Below, in pieces: positions 16,729 through 24,375 of a stretch of DNA of 64,000 bases (positions are counted from its first letter, which is position 1; each line of letters opens with the position of its first letter). The notes under the pieces were generated by a model. It was not told where the DNA came from. It was given only the letters and a program-made list of their open reading frames with translations, and did no database searches. The stretch is from PALSA-1004 sp963804885. GTDB taxonomy: Bacteria > Pseudomonadota > Gammaproteobacteria > Burkholderiales > SG8-41. Position numbers and translations under genes: made by a program. The stretch is taken from the NCBI GenBank assembly GCA_963804885.1, contig CAWDSF010000020.1, forward strand, positions 744,001 to 808,000, given 5' to 3'.

Positions 16729-17740
16729 ATGAAAAAAGTATTGTTGGTCGCGGCAGCAGCGGCGCTCGCCGGTTGCGCGCAGGCGCCGATCGCGCTCAAG
16801 GACATGGGCTCGTTCCACGTCGGCGGGCGCGAGATGACGGTCTCGGGCAAACCGGTGAAGGAAGTGACGTTCGCGCCGGGCGGCGTGCCGGCGAAAGTCG
16901 ATCCCAACGGCGTTTATCAGGTCGAACAGATGTACGTGCAGTATTTCATTCCGCAGAACGAGCGCGGCGCGCTGCCGCTGCTTGATGTGGCACGGCGGCG
17001 GCTCGACCGGCGTCACCTACGAGACGACGCCCGACGGCCGTGAGGGTTGGCTCAACTATTTCATCAAGAAAGGCTGGGCGGTCTACAACTCGGACGCGGT
17101 GGAGCGCGGTCGCGCCGGCTGGACCGACTCATTCAAGGGCGACCCGGTGTTCCTGACCAAGGAAAATCCGTTCGAGCGTTTTCGTATCGGCACCGGGCCC
17201 GGCTCTTACAACAAGGATCCGGCAAAGATGAAAGTGCAGCCGGGCAGCCAGTTTCCGCTCGAGGGCTACGACAATTTCACCAAGCAGGGCGTGCCGCGCT
17301 GGACGACGACCGACGATGCGATCATCGCCGCGTACATTGCACTTGTCGACAAGGTTTGCCCATGCGTAGTGCTCGTGCATTCGCAGGCCGGGCAGTTCGG
17401 GCAGAAGGTCGCGCAGGCGCGGCCCGACAAGGTGAAGGCGCTGGTGCTGGTCGAGCCGGCCGGTCTCGGCGATCCCAAACTGACCGACCGATTGAAAAAC
17501 ACGCCGATCCTGACGGTGTACGGCGACTTCATCGAGCAGGACTCGCGCTGGCCGACGATACGGGCGAACGAGTTGAAGTATCTCGAGCAGGTGCGCGCCG
17601 CCGGTGGCCGCTACGACGTGGTCAATCTGCCGCAGGCCGGCATCAAGGGCAACTCGCACATGATGATGATGGACAAAAACAACCTGCAGGTCGCCGACGT
17701 GATCCAGGGGTGGATGGAAAAGCAGGGACTGTATAAATGA
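16729..17740 (+). pseudogene. Frameshifted alpha/beta hydrolase lipoprotein
   Basis: An exported esterase-like protein split by one extra base. The first part, from the ATG at 16729 (behind GGAGGAG), is a lipoprotein signal with lipobox LAGC and reads to NERGALPLL. Removing one T at about 16982 restores LPLLMWHGGGSTGVTYE, and the frame then runs to 17740. The nucleophile elbow is VLVHSQAGQFG (G/H-x-S-x-A-G) and HMMMMDKNN carries a late His. Restored length is about 336 residues. The remainder is intact, so this is either a sequence error or a fresh mutation. Confidence 0.8.
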
Positions 17741-17768
17741 AGCGAGAGGCGGGAGGCGAAAGGTCCTG

Positions 17769-18506
17769 ATGCCAATACGTGTCGGCTTATTCGTCACCTG
17801 TCTCGTCGACATGATGCGGCCGAGCATCGGTTTCGCGGCATTGAAACTTCTGCAGGATGCCGGCTGCGAAGTCGTCGTGCCGGCGACGCAGACGTGCTGC
17901 GGCCAGCCGGGCTACAACTCGGGCGATCGCAAGTCCGCGCTTGCGCTCGCGCGCAAAGTGCTCGCCGAGTTCGAGGCGTGCGATTACGTGGTTGCACCGT
18001 CAGGCTCGTGCGCGGGCATGATACGCACGCACTATCCGGATTTGTTCGCCGATCAGCCGGCAGAGCTCGAGCGCGTGCAGCGCCTGTGCGCGAGGACCTA
18101 CGAGCTGACGGACTTTCTGCTCAACGTGGCGAAGCTCGATCGCATCGATGCAAAATTCGACGGCACGGTTACCTATCATGACTCGTGTTCGGGGCTGCGC
18201 GAAATGGGCGTCAAGGCACAGCCGCGCGCGCTGCTCGCAAAAATCGGCGGTCTACGGTTAATCGAGATGAGCGAGGCGGAAGCCTGCTGCGGGTTCGGCG
18301 GCACGTTCGCCGTTAAGTTCGGCGACGTCTCGACGCGCATCGCCGACAATAAATGCGAGAACGCGCTCGCGACCGGCGCCGACGCGATCGTGCTCGGCGA
18401 TCTGGGCTGTATGCTGAACATCGAAGGCCGCCTGCGCCGCAAGGGCGACACCAAAACGCAGGTGCTGCACGTCGCGGAAGTGCTCGCGGGAAAGGATAGC
18501 GAATGA
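17769..18506 (+). CDS. lutA: LutA-type Fe-S oxidoreductase subunit
   Basis: A 245-residue protein with two cysteine-rich CCG domains (PF02754): TCCGQPGYNSG in the first half and EACCGFGGTFAVKF in the second, plus SGSCAGM and YHDSCSGLREM. This is the LutA (YkgE) subunit of the LutABC L-lactate oxidation complex. LutB and LutC are encoded 9-12 kb downstream rather than next to it. Here the stop overlaps the next gene's ATG by 4 bases, placing lutA with a PanE-like reductase and a mandelate-racemase-like enzyme. Confidence 0.9.
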   Translation: MPIRVGLFVTCLVDMMRPSIGFAALKLLQDAGCEVVVPATQTCCGQPGYNSGDRKSALALARKVLAEFEACDYVVAPSGSCAGMIRTHYPDLFADQPAELERVQRLCARTYELTDFLLNVAKLDRIDAKFDGTVTYHDSCSGLREMGVKAQPRALLAKIGGLRLIEMSEAEACCGFGGTFAVKFGDVSTRIADNKCENALATGADAIVLGDLGCMLNIEGRLRRKGDTKTQVLHVAEVLAGKDSE

Positions 18507-19435
18507 AAATTGCAGTAATGGGGTCGGGCGGCGTCGGCGGTTTCTATGGCGGAAGGCTCGCGCATGCCGGCTACGATGTGCATTTTGTTGCCCGCGGCGC
18601 GCATCTCGAAGCGCTGCGCAAGCAAGGGCTCACGATCGAGAACAAGGAGCAGGGCGACATCCACGTCGCGAAAGTCAACGTGACCGACGATCCGGCGACC
18701 ATCGGCACGGCCGACGTAGTGATCATCGCGGTCAAGCTGAAAGACACCGACGCTGCCGCACAGGCCGTCAAATCGATCGTCGGTCCGCAGACGGCCGTGC
18801 TCTCTTTGCAGAACGGCGTGATCAAGGACGACATCCTGCGCAAGCACTACTCCGTGGCGCAGATCATGGGCGGCGTTGCCTACGTGGCGACTCATGTGGC
18901 GCGGCCGGGCGTGATTTTGCAGGTGGGCGGTTTTCAGCGCGTAGTATTCGGCGAGTACGACGGCAAAAAGTCCGCGCGCGCCGAGGCCCTGCTCAAAGCG
19001 TTGCTGGCGGGTGGAATTCAGGCGGAGCTGTCCGACGATATCCGGCGCACACTCTGGGAAAAATACACGTTTCTAGTCGGCTTGTCGGGCACGACGACCA
19101 CGATGCGCTCGACCATCGGACCGATCCGCACGAATCCGCGCGCACGCGCATTTCTGTACGACCTTTTCAAAGAGGTGGTTGCGGTCGGGCGCACACACGG
19201 CGTGAAACTGCCGGCGAATTACGCTGACGACCGCCTCGCCTTCGGCGACAGTGTGCCGGCCACCATGACGTCGTCGATGCATCACGATCTCGAGCGCGGC
19301 AATCCGCTCGAAGTCGAATGGCTATCGGGCGGCGTCGTCACGCTGGGCGCCGCGGTCGGCGTGCCGACGCCGTGCAATCGCGCAGTCTGGGACATGCTCG
19401 CGCTGTACGCGGAAGGCCGCCCGGCCGCTAAATGA
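18503..19435 (+). CDS. 2-dehydropantoate 2-reductase family protein (PanE/ApbA)
   Basis: A 310-residue NADPH-dependent ketoacid reductase. The Rossmann motif is VMGSGGVGGFYGGRLA at the extreme N-terminus, LQNGV follows, and the catalytic Lys is in LWEKYTFLVG. Family members reduce 2-dehydropantoate or other branched 2-keto acids; several paralogs act in catabolism, not pantothenate synthesis. The ATG overlaps the lutA stop (ATGA) and its own TGA overlaps the next ATG, giving a tight three-gene unit. The context suggests a catabolic 2-oxoacid/2-hydroxyacid step. Confidence 0.85.
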   Translation: MKIAVMGSGGVGGFYGGRLAHAGYDVHFVARGAHLEALRKQGLTIENKEQGDIHVAKVNVTDDPATIGTADVVIIAVKLKDTDAAAQAVKSIVGPQTAVLSLQNGVIKDDILRKHYSVAQIMGGVAYVATHVARPGVILQVGGFQRVVFGEYDGKKSARAEALLKALLAGGIQAELSDDIRRTLWEKYTFLVGLSGTTTTMRSTIGPIRTNPRARAFLYDLFKEVVAVGRTHGVKLPANYADDRLAFGDSVPATMTSSMHHDLERGNPLEVEWLSGGVVTLGAAVGVPTPCNRAVWDMLALYAEGRPAAK

Positions 19436-20520
19436 ACGAATTGACGGTGCGCGCGATCCGCGCGGTCGCGGTGGAAGTGCCGCTGCGTTTCGTGCTCGGC
19501 ACCAGCGCGGCGGCAGTCCGCGCGGCGCCGCTGTTGCTGGTCGACGTCGAGACTGAAGAAGGCATCACGGGACGCACTTACCTTTTTTGTTACGTGCGTG
19601 CCGCGGCGCCGGCCATCGTGAGCCTGCTGGGTGCAGTCGAAGCAGCTGTCAAAGGCCAGCGTGTCGTGCCGGCCGAGCGGTGGGCGCAACTTGCCAAACA
19701 ATTTCGATTGATCGGCGTGCAGGGCATAGTGCGCATGGCGATGGCCGCCTTCGACACCGCCTGCTGGGACGCGCTCGCGATTGCGGCTAAGGTGCCGCTC
19801 GTCGAATATCTCGGCGGCGCGCGGCGGCCGATACCTGCTTACAACAGTTGCGGGCTGGGCCTGATGCCGACTGCCGCGCTCGCAGACGAAGCGGAACAAT
19901 TGCTCGAGGGCGGATTCGGCGCGGTGAAACTGCGCCTGGGCTATCCGACGCTCGAGGAAGATATCGCGGCGCTGCATGCGGTGAGGGCGCGCGTGCCGGC
20001 CGCCATCAGGATCATGGTCGACTTCAACCAGGCGCTGAGCGTCGACGAGGCGCTCAAGCGCGGGCGTGCGCTCGACGGTGAAGGCGTCTACTGGATCGAA
20101 GAGCCGATCCGGCACGACGACTACCGCGGCGCTGCCGCGCTCGCGCGCGAACTCGTTACACCCATTCAGATCGGCGAGAATTTTTCCGAGCCGCACTCGA
20201 TGGCCGAGGCGCTGGAAATGCAGGCTTGCGATTACGTGATGCCGGATCTCGAGCGCATCGGCGGCGTTACGGGATGGAGAGGCGCGGCCGCGCTCGCGGC
20301 GGCGCGTGCGGTGCCCATGTCATCGCATTTATTTCCGGAAGTCAGCGCGCATCTGCTCGCGGTTACGCCGACCGCGCACTGGCTCGAATATGTGGACTGG
20401 GCGGACGCCATCGTCGAAGAGCCGCTCGCGATCGTCGATGGTCATGCGGTGATACCCGCGCGGCCGGGCAACGGATTGGCGTGGAACAAGGAAGCGGTCG
20501 CGCGCTACCGGATGCAGTAA
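19432..20520 (+). CDS. Mandelate racemase-like enolase superfamily enzyme
   Basis: A 362-residue enzyme resembling Pseudomonas mandelate racemase along its length, with a constant +2 residue offset. Metal ligands are D197 (MVDFNQ), E223 (WIEEP) and E249 (IGEN). The D272/H299 dyad lies in MPDLERIGGVTGW and PMSSHLFPE, and E319 in HWLEYVD. K166 matches K164 of the reference, but the (S)-specific base K166 of the reference is R168 here (AVKLRLG). It may therefore be a dehydratase or one-sided epimerase rather than a racemase. Translationally coupled to the PanE-like gene. Confidence 0.88.
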   Translation: MNELTVRAIRAVAVEVPLRFVLGTSAAAVRAAPLLLVDVETEEGITGRTYLFCYVRAAAPAIVSLLGAVEAAVKGQRVVPAERWAQLAKQFRLIGVQGIVRMAMAAFDTACWDALAIAAKVPLVEYLGGARRPIPAYNSCGLGLMPTAALADEAEQLLEGGFGAVKLRLGYPTLEEDIAALHAVRARVPAAIRIMVDFNQALSVDEALKRGRALDGEGVYWIEEPIRHDDYRGAAALARELVTPIQIGENFSEPHSMAEALEMQACDYVMPDLERIGGVTGWRGAAALAAARAVPMSSHLFPEVSAHLLAVTPTAHWLEYVDWADAIVEEPLAIVDGHAVIPARPGNGLAWNKEAVARYRMQ

Positions 20521-20530
20521 GTTTTACGTC

Positions 20531-20550
20531 ATTCCGGCGCAGGCCGGAAT
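20531..20550. repeat. Short palindromic intergenic repeat
   Basis: ATTCCGGCGCAGGCCGGAAT, flanked by GTC on the left and CCAGAG on the right, has the form of the widespread ATTCC-N-GGAAT palindromes (dRS3-like elements of Neisseria and relatives). It lies 11 bases after the racemase-like gene and could act as a 3' stem-loop. Confidence 0.7.
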
Positions 20551-20610
20551 CCAGAGCGCTTTGGGTCCTTGTTAGCTCCCATCTCACGGGCCCCTCGCCG
20601 CTGCACTTGC

Positions 20611-20636
20611 TCTCCCCCGCAAACGGAGGAGGGAGA
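20611..20636. terminator. Possible hairpin after the small membrane protein gene
   Basis: TCTCCC pairs with GGGAGA, with an inner CCG-CAAA-CGG stem. It lies 19 bases beyond the minus-strand gene's stop and has no T-run, so it may be a repeat element or a 3'-end stem rather than a true terminator. Confidence 0.35.
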
Positions 20637-20654
20637 TCATTGCCGTTTCGCGCT

Positions 20655-20849
20655 TTACTCTTCCTTGCCGTGCTTGCTTCTCCACCACATATAGCCAAAA
20701 AATCCGACGCACAGGCCAATGAAGAGGATGAAGAATATCGCGATGCCCACGACGTCGGTCTGGGTCGGCGGCGGGGCGTCTTTCACTTCTTCGGCAAGCG
20801 CCGAAAAGGCGATGAACAAAGGGGACAGCGCTGCGATCAAGCGGGTCAT
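20655..20849 (-). CDS. Small membrane protein
   Basis: A 64-residue protein: a signal-like hydrophobic N-terminus (MTRLIAALSPLFIAFSALAEE), a short polar linker rich in proline, one strong transmembrane helix (VVGIAIFFILFIGLCVGFFG), then a basic C-terminus (WWRSKHGKEE). AGGAG stands 6 bases before the ATG at 20849, which is why the shorter start is chosen over 20870. Function unknown; the architecture suggests an inner-membrane protein with a short cytosolic tail. Confidence 0.75.
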   Translation of the reverse strand: MTRLIAALSPLFIAFSALAEEVKDAPPPTQTDVVGIAIFFILFIGLCVGFFGYMWWRSKHGKEE

Positions 20850-20957
20850 AGTCGACTCCTGTATGGGCAAATTACAACGCGAATAGTCGCGCCTTACCCT
20901 TACGTCAGCCTTACAGCGAACCGCTTTGATCCGTGCGTGATTCGACGCGCCGCTGGT

Positions 20958-21629
20958 TCAGAGGCGCAGCGCAGGGAGTGCCGCGACGCTCTCGATGAGA
21001 TGCGTGTGCCGCTCCTTCTCCATCTGCGCTTTTTTGTGCGCGCCCGACAGCACGCCGATGACGTAGCGCACGCCCGCATTGCAGCCGGCCTGCAAATCGA
21101 GCACGGTATCGCCGACGCACATGACCTCATGCACGCTGGTGACGCCGGTTGCTTCCATCGAGCGGAAAATCAGGTAGGGCGCGGGACGTCCGAGCGTCAC
21201 GTCGTCGCCGCAGATGATCGCGTCGGCGACTCCATGGCCCCAGCCGACCGCTTCGATGATGAGATCGGTGGTCGCCCGATCGAACCCGGTATTGAGCGCA
21301 ATCTTGACGCCCTTTGCGCGCAGCCAGTCGAAGGTCGCCGCCGCGCCAGTCATCGGCTTGACGCCGCCCGCGTTGAAAAGCTGCGCGAGATAGTCGCGGA
21401 AGTCGGCATAAATTTTGTCGGTGCGCGCCTCGATCTCCGCGGCGTGATGCTGCGCGACGAAATGCCGGATCGCCGCGCGCTTCGACGCGCCGCGCACTGC
21501 GCCTAACGCATCGTCCGTGATCGCGATGCCATGCCGCGCTAAAACCGTGGTGAACGCTTCCGGCACCTGGCCGGTATCCTCGATCGTGGTTCCCGCCATG
21601 TCGAATACGACGAGCGCGATATCTTTCAT
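20958..21629 (-). CDS. Phosphonatase-like HAD hydrolase
   Basis: A 223-residue haloacid dehalogenase superfamily hydrolase. Motif I is VFDMAGTTIED, with Asp nucleophile and the phosphonatase-like AGTT. Motif II is ALNTGFDR and motif III/IV is GRPAPYLIF plus CVGDTVLDLQAG. It resembles phosphonoacetaldehyde hydrolase-like proteins, but I cannot identify the Schiff-base lysine with certainty, so true phosphonatase activity is doubtful. AAAGGA precedes the ATG. It is a single gene, divergent from the exported protein. Confidence 0.85.
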   Translation of the reverse strand: MKDIALVVFDMAGTTIEDTGQVPEAFTTVLARHGIAITDDALGAVRGASKRAAIRHFVAQHHAAEIEARTDKIYADFRDYLAQLFNAGGVKPMTGAAATFDWLRAKGVKIALNTGFDRATTDLIIEAVGWGHGVADAIICGDDVTLGRPAPYLIFRSMEATGVTSVHEVMCVGDTVLDLQAGCNAGVRYVIGVLSGAHKKAQMEKERHTHLIESVAALPALRL

Positions 21630-21773
21630 GCCATCCTTTCATGCGCCGCGATCTGCCTGCTGCCGGCTGCGGGCGCGCGGGAATTTTACACCGCGGCGCG
21701 GACGCGCCATGCCGCGGCTTTCGGTACGACAACGCACATACAAATACGCGGGGAAAATTTATCTTCGTCGGTT

Positions 21774-22715
21774 ATGGAGCGCTTCAATCGCATGGCGGGA
21801 AATGGCTCGAGCGGGCACCGGTGGGGCGCATGGGCCGCGCGGCTGCTGATCGCGTGCGTGCTCTGCACCGCAACAGACCTGGTGATTGCGGCCGCGACGG
21901 ACGCGAATCCGGCGGCAGCGCTGCGTGCCCGCTTCGCCACGTACGGCAACAAGCTTGCCAACAGCCAGTTCAAACGGCCGCTGTACCTCGATTCGGCGCA
22001 GTCTTCTACGGTTCTGCGCGGCGACGTCTTCGCGCTGATCGATTATCCGTTTGCGGAGGTCAACGCGGTATTCAACGGGCCCGCGCGCTGGTGCGACGTT
22101 TTGATCCTGCACATCAATACTAAATTTTGCTCGGCCTCGACGACCGCGGCGGGCACGGTGCTCGCGGTCAACATCGGCAAGAAAACGGACGAGCCGCTGC
22201 CTTCGACTACGCGCGTCGAGTTCGACTTCCGCGTTGCCGCGGCCGCGCCGGATTACCTGGCCGTAGAATTGCACGCCGAAGAGGGACCGCTGTCGACCAG
22301 CAATTACCGCATATTGCTCGAAGCGGCAGCCGCGGACGCCGGCAAAACCGTCATCCATCTGACCTATTCGTATGCGTTCGGCACCGCGGGCCGCATGGCT
22401 ATGCAGGTTTATCTGGCCACGGCCGGGCGCGGCAAGGTCGGCTTCACGATAACCGGCACGCGGCCGGACGGGCAGCCTGACTATATCGGCGGCGTGCGCG
22501 GCGTGGTCGAACGCAACACCATGCGCTACTTCCTCGCCATCGACGCGTATCTGTCCGCGCTCGCGGTGCCCGCATCCGAACGGCTGGAGAAACGGCTGCA
22601 AACCTGGTACGACGCGACCGAGGCGCACGCGCGCCAGCTGCACGACGTGGAGCGCGACGCGTATCTGCAAATGAAGCGGCGCGAATACCGGCGCCAGCAG
22701 GCGGCGCTCCAGTAG
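21774..22715 (+). CDS. Exported protein of unknown function
   Basis: A 313-residue protein with an N-terminal hydrophobic export segment (AARLLIACVLCTATDLVIAA) and a mature domain containing FKRPLYLDSAQSS, WCDVLILHINTKFC (two Cys) and YNVSYAFGT-like beta-rich stretches. The C-terminal 60 residues are basic and helical (RLEKRLQTWYDATEAHARQL). I do not recognise a domain of known function. The pattern suits a periplasmic protein of about 31 kDa. It converges on the DUF952 gene with 5 bases between stops. Confidence 0.75.
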   Translation: MERFNRMAGNGSSGHRWGAWAARLLIACVLCTATDLVIAAATDANPAAALRARFATYGNKLANSQFKRPLYLDSAQSSTVLRGDVFALIDYPFAEVNAVFNGPARWCDVLILHINTKFCSASTTAAGTVLAVNIGKKTDEPLPSTTRVEFDFRVAAAAPDYLAVELHAEEGPLSTSNYRILLEAAAADAGKTVIHLTYSYAFGTAGRMAMQVYLATAGRGKVGFTITGTRPDGQPDYIGGVRGVVERNTMRYFLAIDAYLSALAVPASERLEKRLQTWYDATEAHARQLHDVERDAYLQMKRREYRRQQAALQ

Positions 22716-22720
22716 CGCAC

Positions 22721-23080
22721 TCAGGCCGGGCGAAGCGCCGACGGCAATTCGAAACAGCCATCGGCGCCCGCTGGAAAATCATGCGTCGCGACCACCGACA
22801 CAGGCTCGAGCGCCCCGTACACATGCGGGTAAAGCTCGGTTCCGCCTTCGAGGTTTTCATAGCGGATCTCCGCCGGCACCCTGGCGGTATCGATGCAGAG
22901 CAGCAGCAAATCGGCCCGCCCTTTGAACAGGCGATTCGCCGTCGCGACGACCTGCCGCACCGTCGAGCAGTGGATGAACCCCGCGGCGGACAGACTGGCT
23001 GCCGCGTACGAGCCCGCCGCCAGCGCGGCGCGCCAGTCGGCGCGGGTAGTGATGTGGTAGATGATGGGATCCGTGCTCAA
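22721..23080 (-). CDS. DUF952 family protein
   Basis: A 119-residue soluble protein of the DUF952 family: IIYHITTRADWRAAL, GSYAAASLSAAGFIHCST, and a C-terminal LYPHVYGALEPVSVV. The function of the family is not established, although its fold is related to ADP-ribosyltransferase-like proteins. The only plausible start is the TTG at 23080, with GAGG touching it, so initiation may be weak. It lies between two plus-strand genes. Confidence 0.8.
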   Translation of the reverse strand: MSTDPIIYHITTRADWRAALAAGSYAAASLSAAGFIHCSTVRQVVATANRLFKGRADLLLLCIDTARVPAEIRYENLEGGTELYPHVYGALEPVSVVATHDFPAGADGCFELPSALRPA

Positions 23081-23182
23081 CCTCGATTTGCAAGCGTAAT
23101 GCAGGCGCCGTTTTTCGCAAGCATAGCGCAGCGCGATTCTCAGTTACGATACGAGTTCCGCATTTTCCGAAAGTCGCCGCTC

Positions 23183-23914
23183 ATGGTCACGCCGCAAGAC
23201 GCCAATGAACCAGGCCAGCCGATAGGTTTCGCAGTGCCCGGGTGGAAACCGCCGCAGCCGCCCGCGCGCGCGGCTATGGAAGGGCGCTTTTGCCGGCTTG
23301 AGCCGCTCGACGCCAAAGCGCACGCTGAGTCATTGCACGCCGCGAATATCCTGAACACCGACGGCAGCATGTGGACGTACATGGCGTACGGACCGTTCGC
23401 GACGCTGGAGATTTATCGCAAATGGGTGGACGGCGTCGCCGGCGGCAACGATCCAATGTTCTTCGCCATCGTCGATCGCGCGACCGGCAAGCCAGTCGGC
23501 GTCGCGAGCTATCTGCGCGTCGATCCTGCCAACGGCTGCATCGAAGTTGGCCATCTCGCGTACTCACCCCTGCTGCAGCGCAAGCCTGCGGCCAGCGAGG
23601 CGATGTATTTAATGATGGAGCAGGCGTTCAGGCTGGGCTATCGGCGCTACGAATGGAAATGCAATGCGCTGAACGCGCCTTCGCGCGCCGCCGCGCAGCG
23701 CCTCGGATTTTCGTACGAAGGAATCTTTCGCCAGGCGACCGTGGTCAAAGGCCGTAATCGCGATACCGCCTGGTACTCGATCATCGACGCGGAGTGGCCG
23801 GCGCTGCGCGGCGCATTTGAAAACTGGCTGGCGCCGGCGAATTTCGATGCGAGCGGAAAACAGCGCATGCGATTGTCGTCATTGACCGGGCCGCTGCTCC
23901 AGCAACGCGGGTAG
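23183..23914 (+). CDS. GNAT family N-acetyltransferase (RimL-type)
   Basis: A 243-residue acetyltransferase of the RimJ/RimL class. After a proline-rich N-terminus (VPGWKPPQPPARAAM) come GRFCRLEPLD, FFAIVDRATGKPVGVASYLR, the acetyl-CoA strand IEVGHLAYSP, and YEWKCNALNAPSRAAAQRLGF, a standard motif of this class. The ATG at 23183 is chosen because the conserved region begins some 30 residues later. The likely reaction is N-acetylation of a small amine or a protein N-terminus. Confidence 0.85.
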   Translation: MVTPQDANEPGQPIGFAVPGWKPPQPPARAAMEGRFCRLEPLDAKAHAESLHAANILNTDGSMWTYMAYGPFATLEIYRKWVDGVAGGNDPMFFAIVDRATGKPVGVASYLRVDPANGCIEVGHLAYSPLLQRKPAASEAMYLMMEQAFRLGYRRYEWKCNALNAPSRAAAQRLGFSYEGIFRQATVVKGRNRDTAWYSIIDAEWPALRGAFENWLAPANFDASGKQRMRLSSLTGPLLQQRG

Positions 23915-23964
23915 CGCCGGTGGAAGGTACGCAGCGTTGCGCATTTTGACGAGAGGGGACGATC

Positions 23965-24348
23965 ATGCTGGAAAATGCTCCGATGACAACGATATTGCCC
24001 GTCATCGACATGCAGCGGGCACGTGGCTTCTACGAGAAAAAGCTGGGCTTGAAGCCGGTCGGCCTGAAGCCGGACGGCAAGTTCGTTTACGCAACCGGCA
24101 GCGGTGGGGTGCTCGCGCTGTTTCCCAAGGACGGCGGCACCAAGGCCGACCACACCGCTGTCAGCTTTCAGGTGCGCGACATCGCGGCGGCCATCAAGGC
24201 GCTGAAAGCAGCCGGTGTCACGTTCGAGGATTACGATTTTCCCGGGCTAAAAACCGTCAACCACGTGTGCGTGCTGGGCGCCGAGAAAGCCGCATGGTTC
24301 AAGGACACCGAAGGCAATTATCTGTGCCTGCACGAGGACATCGCGTAA
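23965..24348 (+). CDS. VOC (glyoxalase/bleomycin resistance) family protein
   Basis: A 127-residue single VOC domain: TTILPVIDMQRARGFYEKKLGL at the start, a middle VSFQVRDIAAAIKALKAAGV, and WFKDTEGNYLCLHED at the end, which carries the terminal metal-binding Glu region. Family members are metal-dependent lyases, dioxygenases or binding proteins; no substrate can be assigned. GAGGGGAC precedes the ATG. The gene converges on the FkbM methyltransferase. Confidence 0.85.
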   Translation: MLENAPMTTILPVIDMQRARGFYEKKLGLKPVGLKPDGKFVYATGSGGVLALFPKDGGTKADHTAVSFQVRDIAAAIKALKAAGVTFEDYDFPGLKTVNHVCVLGAEKAAWFKDTEGNYLCLHEDIA

Positions 24349-24375
24349 GCGCGCCGCCGCGCACGAGGTAATCCG

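Noticed and set aside
16975..16990. Programmed frameshifting as an explanation of the split esterase
   Set aside because: No slippery heptamer, downstream pseudoknot or in-frame stop at the site is apparent, and similar breaks occur in many unrelated genes here.
22781..23182. 5' extension of the GNAT reading frame
   Set aside because: The extension is antisense to the DUF952 gene and shows no conserved residues; the conserved acetyltransferase begins after the ATG at 23183.
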